Origin: Limosilactobacillus coleohominis 101-4-CHN
GTDB lineage: Bacteria; Bacillota; Bacilli; Lactobacillales; Lactobacillaceae
Direction of reading: 5' to 3'
Assembly (NCBI RefSeq): GCF_000161935.1
Contig: NZ_GG698804.1
Span: 201,664 to 265,663, forward strand
Length of the DNA: 64,000 nt
Within the stretch, counting starts at the first letter, position 1; each line of letters begins with the position of its first letter. The translations under genes were made by a program, and so were the position numbers. This document shows positions 1 through 7,359 of this stretch, in pieces. The notes under the pieces are model-generated. The model was not told the DNA's origin and did no database searches. It was given only the letters and a program-made list of their open reading frames with translations.

Positions 1-342
1 ACTCGGGGAAATAGTCCCATGTAATACGTGATATAAGCCATGATACTCATTCATCCGCTCCATGGCCATTACATCACGCGAGTTTTCTACCACTACAATG
101 GTCGTTTGATCACGCCCTTGATCCTTACAAATTGGGCATGGATCGTCTTCGGTAATGTTTCCACAAATCGAACAATAGTGTAGATCCTCCTTAACTGCGA
201 CCAAAGCCTTAGAAAAATCTTTGACATCGTCTTCATCCATGCCGATGGTATAAAAAGCTAGGCGGGTTGCGGTTTTCTCCCCAATTCCTGGCAATTTCAT
301 GTAACTCGCAATCAATTTAGCAATTGGTTCTGGATACTGCAT
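1..342 (-). CDS. recR: Recombination protein RecR (N-terminal part; cut by window edge)
   Basis: RecR loads RecA at gaps in the RecFOR recombinational repair pathway. The 114 visible residues begin [21 protein letters not shown], which carries the helix-hairpin-helix typical of RecR. They continue through a four-cysteine zinc finger (Cys57, Cys60, Cys69, Cys72, motifs CSIC and CPIC) into the start of a Toprim domain ([10 protein letters not shown], near residue 83). The C-terminal part lies outside the window. The ATG sits one base after the ybaB stop codon, so the two are translationally coupled in the conserved dnaX-ybaB-recR operon. Confidence 0.95.
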   Translation of the reverse strand, partial: MQYPEPIAKLIASYMKLPGIGEKTATRLAFYTIGMDEDDVKDFSKALVAVKEDLHYCSICGNITEDDPCPICKDQGRDQTTIVVVENSRDVMAMERMNEYHGLYHVLHGTISPS

Positions 343-343
343 A

Positions 344-658
344 CTACATCCCTAGTCCCTTAGTGTACTTACCAAGCTTTTGCTGCGTTGCAGCATCCAC
401 TTTTTGGAGGCCGTCATTGACCGCGGCCACAACTAAGTCCGTTAACATTTCAACATCGTCAGGATCAACCGCTTCCGGCTTAATTTGCAGGTCAACTAAC
501 TTTTTATCACCGGTAAACTTCGCACTCACCATGTCGTCTGGTGCAGTTCCAACAAATTCTTGTGATGCTAAGTCCTTTTGCTCTGCCATCATCTGCTTTT
601 GCATTTTTTGAGCTTGCTTCATCATTTGTTGCATATTCATTCCGTTCATTCCGCGCAT
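344..658 (-). CDS. ybaB: YbaB/EbfC family nucleoid-associated protein
   Basis: A 104-residue protein of the YbaB/EbfC family, small dimeric DNA-binding proteins of uncertain exact role. The N-terminus is rich in Met and Gln ([20 protein letters not shown]), as usual for Firmicute members, followed by the conserved [19 protein letters not shown] region. It sits between dnaX and recR, the almost universal context of the family. The family is known; a precise function cannot be read from the sequence. Confidence 0.95.
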   Translation of the reverse strand: MRGMNGMNMQQMMKQAQKMQKQMMAEQKDLASQEFVGTAPDDMVSAKFTGDKKLVDLQIKPEAVDPDDVEMLTDLVVAAVNDGLQKVDAATQQKLGKYTKGLGM

Positions 659-685
659 TGTTTTATTTCTCCTTTATTAATACCA

Positions 686-2398
686 TTAATCATTCTTAAT
701 TTCGACATCACCAGTGCCAAAAAATTTTTCCGCTTGGCTGGTGATTTGATCATGTTGCTTTTGCTGACTCGTCTTTACTGGATCTTTTACTTGAGTGGTC
801 GACTGCTTTTTAAAATAACCACGATCGGCCAGAAAATCATGCCGAATTTGTGGCCATTTTCCACTTGGGACAAACGCTACATGCCGTTCACTACCAGTAA
901 TCTTTTCCAGTCCTTGATTGACATCATCAGCTAAATTACCTACGGAAGCTTTTTGTAGTAGAAAACCATTATCAAATGCTACCACAACCCCATCTGGACT
1001 AGCCGCCACCGGCTTGGAGAGTTCAATCAGTGACCGATAAGCTGGATTCAGCAGATTTAAAATGTCCGGCCACATGTTTTGCAAATCAACTAAATCTTGC
1101 TTGGTAGCATGATCTAAAATTTGGTAAACCTGTTCCAGATTAATCCGCACTGGTTGACCAGTTGGCGCCGTCTTTTTAGGTTGCACCCGGGACTGATTGA
1201 CCGGTGGGGCTTGCTTTGATAACTTTTGCACCATCTGTTGCAAAGATTGAACCTGTTGCTTCAACTGATCAATTTCTTGTTGATCGGCAGTCCCAGTTAT
1301 CGATGGTTGCTCACTGCTAATTTGACTCAATCGAATCGTTAATACTTCCAAATAGACATCTGGATGGGTAGTAAAACGCATTTCATCTTGAACTTGATTT
1401 AAGACATCAATCATCTGGTAGAGTTGTTGAGCATTAGCTAACTGGCTAAGTTCTTGAAAGTCCGCTTCTTTTAACCCTGTTGCTGCTATTTCAATGAGCT
1501 CCGGTGACTCTTGGTACAACAACAAATCACGAATAAAGGAAATTAAGTCCTCAATAAAGCGTTGCCCATCTTTTCCTTGACCCAAAATCTGGTCCATCGT
1601 CTTCAAAGCAGCAGGGCCTTCATGGGTAGCAACCTGTTGAAAATACGTTTGCAACAACTTTTTAGTAACACTTCCTGTTACTAGCAAAGCATCATCTAAT
1701 GTTACATCATCATCGCCAAACGATAATGCCTGATCAAGAATACTAAGTGCATCCCGCATTCCACCTTCAGCTGCATTCGCAATCACCCATAGGGCCTTTT
1801 CTTCATACTTAAATTTCTTTTGATCCAAAATGTACTTCATTCGGTCAAAAGTATCCTGCGGTGAAATCCGATGAAAGTCAAACCGTTGCACCCGGCTTAA
1901 AATTGTTAACGGAATTTTATGTGGTTCAGTGGTCGCCAAAATAAAAATAACGTTAGCTGGTGGTTCTTCTAAAGTTTTAAGTAGCGCATTAAACGCTCCC
2001 GTCGATAACATGTGGACTTCATCAATTATATAAACCTTATAATCTGCTTGAGTGGGCGCATATTTAGCCTTATCACGAATATCACGGATCTCTTCCACAC
2101 CATTATTAGAAGCGGCATCAATTTCAATGACATCGTTTAACGTTCCAGCAGTAATTGATTGACAAATCTCACATTCGTTACAAGGTTCCCCGTCTTTTTG
2201 ATGGTGACAGTTAATCGCTTTGGCGAAAATTTTGGCTGCCGAAGTTTTACCAGTCCCCCGGGGTCCAGCAAAGAGGTAAGCATGACTAATCTGATTTGTA
2301 ATAATCGCATTTTTTAACGTCTGGGTAATGACTTGCTGACCAACAACATCAGCAAACCGCTGTGGTCGCCAAACTCGATACAATGCTTGATAGCTCAT
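686..2398 (-). CDS. dnaX: DNA polymerase III subunit gamma/tau
   Basis: The clamp-loader ATPase of the replicative polymerase, 570 residues. Visible features are Walker A GPRGTGKT (residues 45-52), a zinc module with Cys64, Cys73, Cys76 and Cys79, Walker B with DEVH (126-129), and the SRVQRF arginine-finger motif (168-173). After about residue 360 the sequence becomes Gln-rich coiled coil and then the tau-type C-terminal region. I found no AAAAAAG slippery heptamer, so programmed frameshifting to gamma is not evident. It is the first gene of dnaX-ybaB-recR. Confidence 0.97.
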   Translation of the reverse strand: MSYQALYRVWRPQRFADVVGQQVITQTLKNAIITNQISHAYLFAGPRGTGKTSAAKIFAKAINCHHQKDGEPCNECEICQSITAGTLNDVIEIDAASNNGVEEIRDIRDKAKYAPTQADYKVYIIDEVHMLSTGAFNALLKTLEEPPANVIFILATTEPHKIPLTILSRVQRFDFHRISPQDTFDRMKYILDQKKFKYEEKALWVIANAAEGGMRDALSILDQALSFGDDDVTLDDALLVTGSVTKKLLQTYFQQVATHEGPAALKTMDQILGQGKDGQRFIEDLISFIRDLLLYQESPELIEIAATGLKEADFQELSQLANAQQLYQMIDVLNQVQDEMRFTTHPDVYLEVLTIRLSQISSEQPSITGTADQQEIDQLKQQVQSLQQMVQKLSKQAPPVNQSRVQPKKTAPTGQPVRINLEQVYQILDHATKQDLVDLQNMWPDILNLLNPAYRSLIELSKPVAASPDGVVVAFDNGFLLQKASVGNLADDVNQGLEKITGSERHVAFVPSGKWPQIRHDFLADRGYFKKQSTTQVKDPVKTSQQKQHDQITSQAEKFFGTGDVEIKND

Positions 2399-2483
2399 AA
2401 ATTTCCTCCTTGACGAACAAACTTCTGCTAAACATTATACTAGGTTTTACTCACGGGATAAAAGCGAAATCTTGACTTCATAC

Positions 2484-2522
2484 AACAAAAATAAACGGGA
2501 GGGGTCAATGGTCCCCTCCCGT
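2484..2522 (-). terminator. Strong GC-rich hairpin upstream of dnaX
   Basis: Perfect 10-bp arms (ACGGGAGGGG / CCCCTCCCGT, 2495-2522) enclose an 8-nt loop. On the minus strand a T-rich tract follows (TTTATTTTTG). It lies about 100 bases before the dnaX start and after the SRP RNA terminator. It is either a second back-up terminator or an attenuator in the dnaX leader. Confidence 0.7.
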
Positions 2523-2547
2523 ACAGCTACTATGTAGTGATATTTTA

Positions 2548-2585
2548 AATCTAAAAAGAAAGGGACTGACAATTGCCAGTCCCTT
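2548..2585 (-). terminator. Intrinsic terminator of the SRP RNA gene
   Basis: Nine-bp arms AAGGGACTG / CAGTCCCTT (2560-2568 and 2577-2585) with an 8-nt loop are followed on the minus strand by TTCTTTTTAG. It starts about 15 bases after the 3' end of the SRP RNA. Confidence 0.8.
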
Positions 2586-2599
2586 GAGTTAATTTCATA

Positions 2600-2690
2600 T
2601 CAACTTAGAGCACAAAACACATCAAACTTAGTGCTGCTTCCTTCCGGATCTGACACGGTTCGTAAGCGCGTTCTTGCTCTAAGGCCTTAC
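2600..2690 (-). ncRNA. ffs: Signal recognition particle RNA, small bacterial type (4.5S-like)
   Basis: The RNA that joins Ffh in the signal recognition particle for co-translational membrane targeting. The minus strand contains the diagnostic core TCCGGAAGGAAGCAGCAC (the Ffh-binding internal loops and GGAA tetraloop). The ends pair: CTTAGAGCAAG near 2674-2683 with GTGCTCTAAG near 2604-2613. The lack of an Alu domain makes it the short form of about 90 nt. It lies between tadA and dnaX, its usual place in lactobacilli. The exact ends are estimates. Confidence 0.93.
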
Positions 2691-2700
2691 GGCAATAAAT

Positions 2701-2706
2701 ATTATA
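2701..2706 (-). promoter_or_regulatory. -10 box of the SRP RNA promoter
   Basis: A consensus TATAAT on the minus strand lies about 10-15 bases before the RNA 5' end. The -35 region is poor (around 2723-2728) and falls at the 3' end of tadA. Confidence 0.55.
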
Positions 2707-2726
2707 CACTATTTTTTAGGTAAAAA

Positions 2727-3236
2727 CTAGTCTTGTCCACGGTTTCTTTTTCGTTTTGCTAATTTTTTTCTTTGGCGAATTTCACGAAAAAAGTGTTTTA
2801 ACATCTGACTACACTCATCCTGTAACAACCCTTGATGAACCGTCACTTGATGATTTAGTCGGGAATCATTCAGTAGCGTATATAAACTATTGACCGCTCC
2901 AGCCTTCGGATCCGGTGCAGCATAATATACTTGGCGCAGGCGTGAATGAATAATTGCACCACTACACATAATACACGGCTCCAAAGTAACGTAAAGATCG
3001 CAGTCTTCTAATCGCCAACTATGGAGAGCATCACATGCTTCCATAATTGCTAAAATTTCAGCATGATAAATACTCTGCTGATATTTCTCACGCATATTAT
3101 GTCCCGCTCCAATAATTTGTCCATCTTTAACAATGACCGCCCCAATTGGGACCTCACCTAATAACTCTGCCTGATGGGCTTCATTAATGGCTGCTCGCAT
3201 AAAGTCCGCTGGTTCCGTATAATTAGGCATCCCCAT
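2727..3236 (-). CDS. tadA: tRNA-specific adenosine deaminase TadA
   Basis: Deaminates A34 to inosine in tRNA. The 169 residues show the cytidine/deoxycytidylate deaminase fold with HAE (His58, Glu60) and PCIMC (Cys88, Cys91) zinc ligands, and a basic C-terminal tail (KKLAKRKRNRGQD). The start with GGAGG six bases upstream was chosen over an internal ATG two codons later. The same window encodes a tRNA-Leu with anticodon AAG (45286-45370), a possible second substrate besides tRNA-Arg(ACG). Confidence 0.95.
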   Translation of the reverse strand: MGMPNYTEPADFMRAAINEAHQAELLGEVPIGAVIVKDGQIIGAGHNMREKYQQSIYHAEILAIMEACDALHSWRLEDCDLYVTLEPCIMCSGAIIHSRLRQVYYAAPDPKAGAVNSLYTLLNDSRLNHQVTVHQGLLQDECSQMLKHFFREIRQRKKLAKRKRNRGQD

Positions 3237-3369
3237 GTGTCACCTCCAAACAACAATTCGTGGTCTGTTTTCTTTCTATCATACCTAATTTCAAAATAAA
3301 ATCGACCGCTAATTCGATCATTTCTCTAAAATTGATTTAAAAAAGTTGAAAAACTAAAACGCTTTGCCA

Positions 3370-3417
3370 CCACCATATATGGTGGATTATAAAAACCAAT
3401 AACACAATATCTGCTGT
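3370..3417 (+). promoter_or_regulatory. Tandem NrdR boxes upstream of nrdHEF
   Basis: Box 1 (3370-3385) is the perfect 16-bp palindrome CCACCATATATGGTGG. Box 2 (3402-3417) is ACACAATATCTGCTGT. Their starts are 32 bp apart, about three helical turns, the arrangement known for the ATP/dATP-responsive repressor NrdR. Both resemble the family consensus ACACTATATATAGTGT. They lie just upstream of the nrdH promoter. Confidence 0.8.
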
Positions 3418-3424
3418 TTACACG

Positions 3425-3452
3425 TTGATTTTTTACCGAAAAAAGCTATACT
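3425..3452 (+). promoter_or_regulatory. nrdH promoter
   Basis: -35 TTGATT (3425-3430), 16-bp spacer and -10 TATACT (3447-3452). Transcription would start about 45 bases before nrdH. Confidence 0.65.
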
Positions 3453-3502
3453 AAGAAACATCAATTACAAGATTTAGATTAATCTTCGGGAGGATGAGAG
3501 TG

Positions 3503-3724
3503 ATGGTAACTGTCTTTTCAAAAAATAATTGTGTCCAATGTAAAATGACCAAAATGTTTCTCAAACAACATAATGTTAGTTTTGTAGAACACAATATTGA
3601 TGAACAACCAGAATTTATTGAACGGCTTAAAGCTGATGGCTTTCGTGCCACCCCTGTGGTTAAGCTTCCTAACGGCGATGCCTTTTCTGGATTTCGTCCT
3701 GACATGCTGAAACAACTTGCCTAA
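3503..3724 (+). CDS. nrdH: Glutaredoxin-like NrdH redoxin
   Basis: A small thioredoxin-fold protein that supplies electrons to the class Ib ribonucleotide reductase NrdEF. The 73 residues carry the redox motif CVQC (residues 10-13) and the C-terminal GFRPD substrate-binding segment of NrdH. I start at the second ATG because GGGAGG ends nine bases before it; the ATG at 3494 abuts the ribosome binding site. It is followed by a terminator-like hairpin and nrdE. Confidence 0.93.
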   Translation: MVTVFSKNNCVQCKMTKMFLKQHNVSFVEHNIDEQPEFIERLKADGFRATPVVKLPNGDAFSGFRPDMLKQLA

Positions 3725-3738
3725 GGGTTTCAAGCTGA

Positions 3739-3776
3739 ACAGGCACCGGTAAATATACAGTGCCTGTTTTATTTTT
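3739..3776 (+). terminator. Terminator-like hairpin between nrdH and nrdE
   Basis: Arms ACAGGCAC / GTGCCTGT (3739-3746, 3760-3767) with TTTTATTTTTG after them. It would let only part of transcription continue into nrdE, or nrdE may have its own start. Confidence 0.65.
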
Positions 3777-3817
3777 GCTATTTTTAATCAACCTAAAAGA
3801 TAAGAGAGTGTGAATTT

Positions 3818-5989
3818 ATGGCTTTATCAGACATCGACCTAACCAAGGTTAAGTACTTTGATTACAACAACGAAATCAACATTCCTAAGAATGGTCAGAT
3901 CCAATTAGACAAAGACAAGTTAGCATTAGACGATTTTATTAAAAACAACGTTGAACCAAATACCAAGCACTTTGCTTCTGTTCAAGAACGACTAACGTGG
4001 CTAATCGACCATGACTATCTGGAAGAAGGGTTCATCCGTCAGTATCGTAACGAATTCATTGACAAATTATATGATTACTTAAAATCTAAACACTTCCATT
4101 TCCATTCATTCATGGCAGCATACAAATTCTATGCTCAGTATGCTTTGCGGACGAACGATAAGGAATATTACTTAGAAAATTATATCGACCGAGTAGCAAT
4201 GAATGCACTCTACCTCGCTAATGGAAATGAAGACTTAGCAATGGACTTAGCGCATGAATTAATTAATCAACGTTATCAACCAGCTACCCCCACCTTTCTT
4301 AATACGGGACGTAAACGTCGGGGTGAATTCGTTTCTTGTTTTGAAATTCAAACCACGGATAACATGAATACCATTGGTCGGACCATTAACTCCGCTCTCC
4401 AACTATCCAAGATTGGTGGTGGTGTTGGTATCAACTTGACCAACTTGCGGGAAGCCGGGGCCCCAATTAAAAAGATTAAAGGTGCCGCCAGTGGCGTGGT
4501 TCCAGTTATGAAACTTTTGGAAGATGCATTCTCATATTCTAACCAACTGGGGCAACGGCAAGGCGCCGGGGTTGTGTACCTCAGTGTCTTCCATCCAGAT
4601 ATCGTCGAGTTTCTTGGTGCCAAAAAGGAAAATGCCGATGAAAAAATTCGAATTAAGACTCTTTCACTAGGGGTTACCGTTCCTGATAAGTTCTATGAAC
4701 TCGTTGAAAACGATGAGGATATGTACTTGTTCAGCCCTTATGATGTGGAACGGGTCTATGGTGAACCATTTGCCTACGTTGATATTACCAAAGAGTACGA
4801 TAACCTAGTTGCTAACGATGAAATAACCAAAAAGAAGATTAACGCCCGCGACCTTGAAGATGAAATCTCTAAACTACAACAAGAGTCTGGTTACCCATAC
4901 ATCGTTAATATTGATACCGAAAATCGTGCCAATCCGATTGACGGTAAAATCATTATGAGCAACCTTTGTTCAGAAATTGCCCAAGTGCAAAAGCCTTCCG
5001 TCGTGAATGATGATCAAACCTACCAAGAATTAGGGACGGATGTTTCGTGCAACCTAGGTTCCACTAATATTGCAAATATGATGGAAACTCCCGACTTTGG
5101 TAAGTCAATTCGTGCTATTACCCGTGGTTTAACCCATATTTCTGATATTGAAAACCTGGACATTGTTCCATCAATCAAACGCGGAAATGCTCGTTCGCAT
5201 GCAATTGGACTTGGTGCGATGGGCCTGCATGGTTATCTCGCAAAACACCACATTCAATATGGTTCTCCGGTGGCTCTGGAATTTACCAGTGTCTACTTCA
5301 TGTTATTAAACTACTGGACGTTGGTTGCTTCGCACGAAATTGCCGTTGAACGACAAGAAACGTTTGCTGATTTCGCCAAAAGTGCCTATGCGGACGGTTC
5401 CTACTTTGATAAATACATTACGAAAGATTGGGGTCCGCAATCAGAAGCTGTTCAAGAACTTTTTGCAGGAATCTTTATTCCGTCTATTGACGATTGGAAA
5501 CAATTGAAAGCTGCAATTATGAAGGACGGTATTTATAATGCTTACCGGCTTGCGGTAGCACCTAACGGCTCCACTTCTTACATTGGCGATTCAACTTCCA
5601 GTCTTCAGCCGATTATCAACAAAATTGAAGAACGGCAAGAAAAGATGATTGGTAAAATCTATTATCCAGCTCCGTACCTGAGCAACGACACAATGCCTTA
5701 TTATAAATCTGCTTATGATACTGACATGCGTTCAGTGATTGATACCTATGCAGCTGCACAGCAACACGTTGACCAATCGCTTTCCATGACACTTTTCATG
5801 CGTTCCACCATCCCTGAAGGAATGTATGAATGGAAAGACGGCCGCACAGATAAGATGACCACTCGGGATTTAAACATCCTCCGTCACTATGCTTATCAAA
5901 AGGGCATCAAATCAATCTACTACATTCGGACATTTACTGACGATCAAGACGAAATTGGCGCTAATCAATGTGAGAGTTGCGTAATTTAG
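3818..5989 (+). CDS. nrdE: Class Ib ribonucleoside-diphosphate reductase, alpha subunit
   Basis: Catalytic subunit that reduces ribonucleoside diphosphates to deoxy forms; 723 residues, normal for NrdE. It has the N-terminal RNR domain, the NLCSEI active-site cysteine and NLGSTN segments near the middle, and the C-terminal redox tail CESC that is re-reduced by NrdH. There is no ATP-cone at the N-terminus, as expected for class Ib. It follows nrdH and precedes nrdF by 55 bases. No nrdI is visible here, so the flavodoxin for Mn activation must lie elsewhere. Confidence 0.97.
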   Translation: MALSDIDLTKVKYFDYNNEINIPKNGQIQLDKDKLALDDFIKNNVEPNTKHFASVQERLTWLIDHDYLEEGFIRQYRNEFIDKLYDYLKSKHFHFHSFMAAYKFYAQYALRTNDKEYYLENYIDRVAMNALYLANGNEDLAMDLAHELINQRYQPATPTFLNTGRKRRGEFVSCFEIQTTDNMNTIGRTINSALQLSKIGGGVGINLTNLREAGAPIKKIKGAASGVVPVMKLLEDAFSYSNQLGQRQGAGVVYLSVFHPDIVEFLGAKKENADEKIRIKTLSLGVTVPDKFYELVENDEDMYLFSPYDVERVYGEPFAYVDITKEYDNLVANDEITKKKINARDLEDEISKLQQESGYPYIVNIDTENRANPIDGKIIMSNLCSEIAQVQKPSVVNDDQTYQELGTDVSCNLGSTNIANMMETPDFGKSIRAITRGLTHISDIENLDIVPSIKRGNARSHAIGLGAMGLHGYLAKHHIQYGSPVALEFTSVYFMLLNYWTLVASHEIAVERQETFADFAKSAYADGSYFDKYITKDWGPQSEAVQELFAGIFIPSIDDWKQLKAAIMKDGIYNAYRLAVAPNGSTSYIGDSTSSLQPIINKIEERQEKMIGKIYYPAPYLSNDTMPYYKSAYDTDMRSVIDTYAAAQQHVDQSLSMTLFMRSTIPEGMYEWKDGRTDKMTTRDLNILRHYAYQKGIKSIYYIRTFTDDQDEIGANQCESCVI

Positions 5990-6044
5990 TCAACACGATA
6001 TAATTACTAAGGATTTAATCGTTTTATTAATAAGGAGATAACGA

Positions 6045-7046
6045 ATGAAAATTAAAAACTATCAGGCCATCAATTGGAATGAAGTTTCCGATATGATTGA
6101 CAAAGCCACCTGGGAAAAGTTAACCGAGCAATTCTGGTTAGATACCCGAATTCCTGTTTCAAATGATTTGGATGATTGGCGTGAATTAGACACTGATCAC
6201 CAATGGACTGTTGGCCACGTTTTCGGTGGTTTAACCCTTCTAGATACCCTTCAATCTCAAGCAGGATTAACTGCTTTAAAAGAGGATGTTAAGACGCAGC
6301 ACGAAACGGCAGTTTTAAATAACATCCAATTTATGGAATCCGTTCACGCCAAGTCATACTCCACCATCTTCTCCACCTTAAATACTCCAGATGAAATTCG
6401 TGAAATTTTTGACTGGTCAGATAGTGAAGAATATTTACAAAATAAGGCTGTTAAAATTGGTAACATCTACTTAGACGAAAGTGTTGACCCTCTGAAGAAA
6501 AAGGTTGCAAATGTCTTCTTAGAGACGTTCTTGTTCTACTCTGGTTTCTACACTCCACTCTACTATCTTGGTCATAATAAGTTGAATAACGTTGCTGAAA
6601 TCATCAAATTGATTTTACGGGATGAATCAGTTCACGGAACTTACATTGGCTACAAGTTCCAAGTTGGTATGCGTCAACTAACCGAAAAGCAACAACAAGA
6701 TATGAAAGATTGGATGTATAACTTCCTTTACGAACTATACGACAATGAAGGAAATTACACCCACCTGCTTTATGACCAAATCGGTTGGACTGACGATGTC
6801 TTAACCTTTATTCGTTACAACGCCAACAAGGCCTTAATGAACCTTGGTCAAGACCCACTGTTCCCAGATACTGCTTCTGATGTTAACCCAGTTGTTATGA
6901 ACGGAATTTCTACAACCACTTCTAACCATGACTTCTTTAGTCAAGTTGGTAATGGATACCGACTCGGTGCAGTTGAAGCAATGAACGATAGCGACTACCA
7001 CGTTAAAGATCCTAATGCTGGTAAAGACCGCAATTCTCGTAATTAA
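6045..7046 (+). CDS. nrdF: Class Ib ribonucleoside-diphosphate reductase, beta subunit
   Basis: Radical-generating dimetal subunit, 333 residues. Metal-ligand motifs are visible as ESVHAKSYS (about residues 98-106) and DESVHGTYIGYK (about 191-202), the two EXXH helices of the R2 fold. The start has GGAGATAACG just upstream. It ends the nrdHEF cluster and is followed at once by a strong terminator. Confidence 0.96.
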   Translation: MKIKNYQAINWNEVSDMIDKATWEKLTEQFWLDTRIPVSNDLDDWRELDTDHQWTVGHVFGGLTLLDTLQSQAGLTALKEDVKTQHETAVLNNIQFMESVHAKSYSTIFSTLNTPDEIREIFDWSDSEEYLQNKAVKIGNIYLDESVDPLKKKVANVFLETFLFYSGFYTPLYYLGHNKLNNVAEIIKLILRDESVHGTYIGYKFQVGMRQLTEKQQQDMKDWMYNFLYELYDNEGNYTHLLYDQIGWTDDVLTFIRYNANKALMNLGQDPLFPDTASDVNPVVMNGISTTTSNHDFFSQVGNGYRLGAVEAMNDSDYHVKDPNAGKDRNSRN

Positions 7047-7057
7047 TTATGGTTTCT

Positions 7058-7088
7058 AACCGCGACATTAATTGTCGCGGTTTTTTTA
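7058..7088 (+). terminator. Terminator of the nrd operon
   Basis: Ten-bp arms AACCGCGACA / TGTCGCGGTT (7058-7067, 7073-7082) run into a T tract. Confidence 0.9.
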
Positions 7089-7127
7089 TACCTACTCATG
7101 GCTGCAGCAAGATTTATTTTTTAATTT

Positions 7128-7145
7128 TTGTTAGTCATTTCACAA
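7128..7145 (+). promoter_or_regulatory. Candidate Rex operator 1 upstream of adhE
   Basis: TTGTTAGTCATTTCACAA fits the Rex consensus TTGTG-N8-CACAA with one mismatch in the left half. Rex is the NADH/NAD+ sensor that represses adhE in many Firmicutes. The 313-base gap between nrdF and adhE holds this site, a second one and the promoter; I see nothing else in it. Confidence 0.5.
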
Positions 7146-7253
7146 TCTATACCAGATTTATGTGTAAACGCTATCATTAGCATCGGTATAGCCTTTATAT
7201 TTCTGACTCTTTCGTTCACTGCGAAACCTTGTGAGAAAGTTGTTTTACCAGTC

Positions 7254-7272
7254 TTGTGTTTTTTCTTCACAA
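7254..7272 (+). promoter_or_regulatory. Candidate Rex operator 2 adjoining the adhE -35 box
   Basis: TTGTG and CACAA half-sites are separated by nine instead of eight bases. The site ends seven bases before the -35 element, where binding would block polymerase. Confidence 0.4.
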
Positions 7273-7278
7273 TTACTA

Positions 7279-7306
7279 TTTACATTTCAAAAATATTTTG
7301 TATACT
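7279..7306 (+). promoter_or_regulatory. adhE promoter
   Basis: -35 TTTACA (7279-7284), 16-bp spacer, -10 TATACT (7301-7306). Confidence 0.65.
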
Positions 7307-7359
7307 GTAATTGTTCAGTTATTAACAAACTTTTTCAATAACAAGGGAGAATTATTATT

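Noticed and set aside
686..2398. Programmed frameshift producing gamma from dnaX
   Set aside because: No AAAAAAG slippery heptamer with downstream stem was found in the coding strand.
2495..2522. CRISPR or phage-attachment repeat
   Set aside because: It is a single hairpin with a T-rich tract on one strand; no repeat-spacer pattern exists here or elsewhere in the window.
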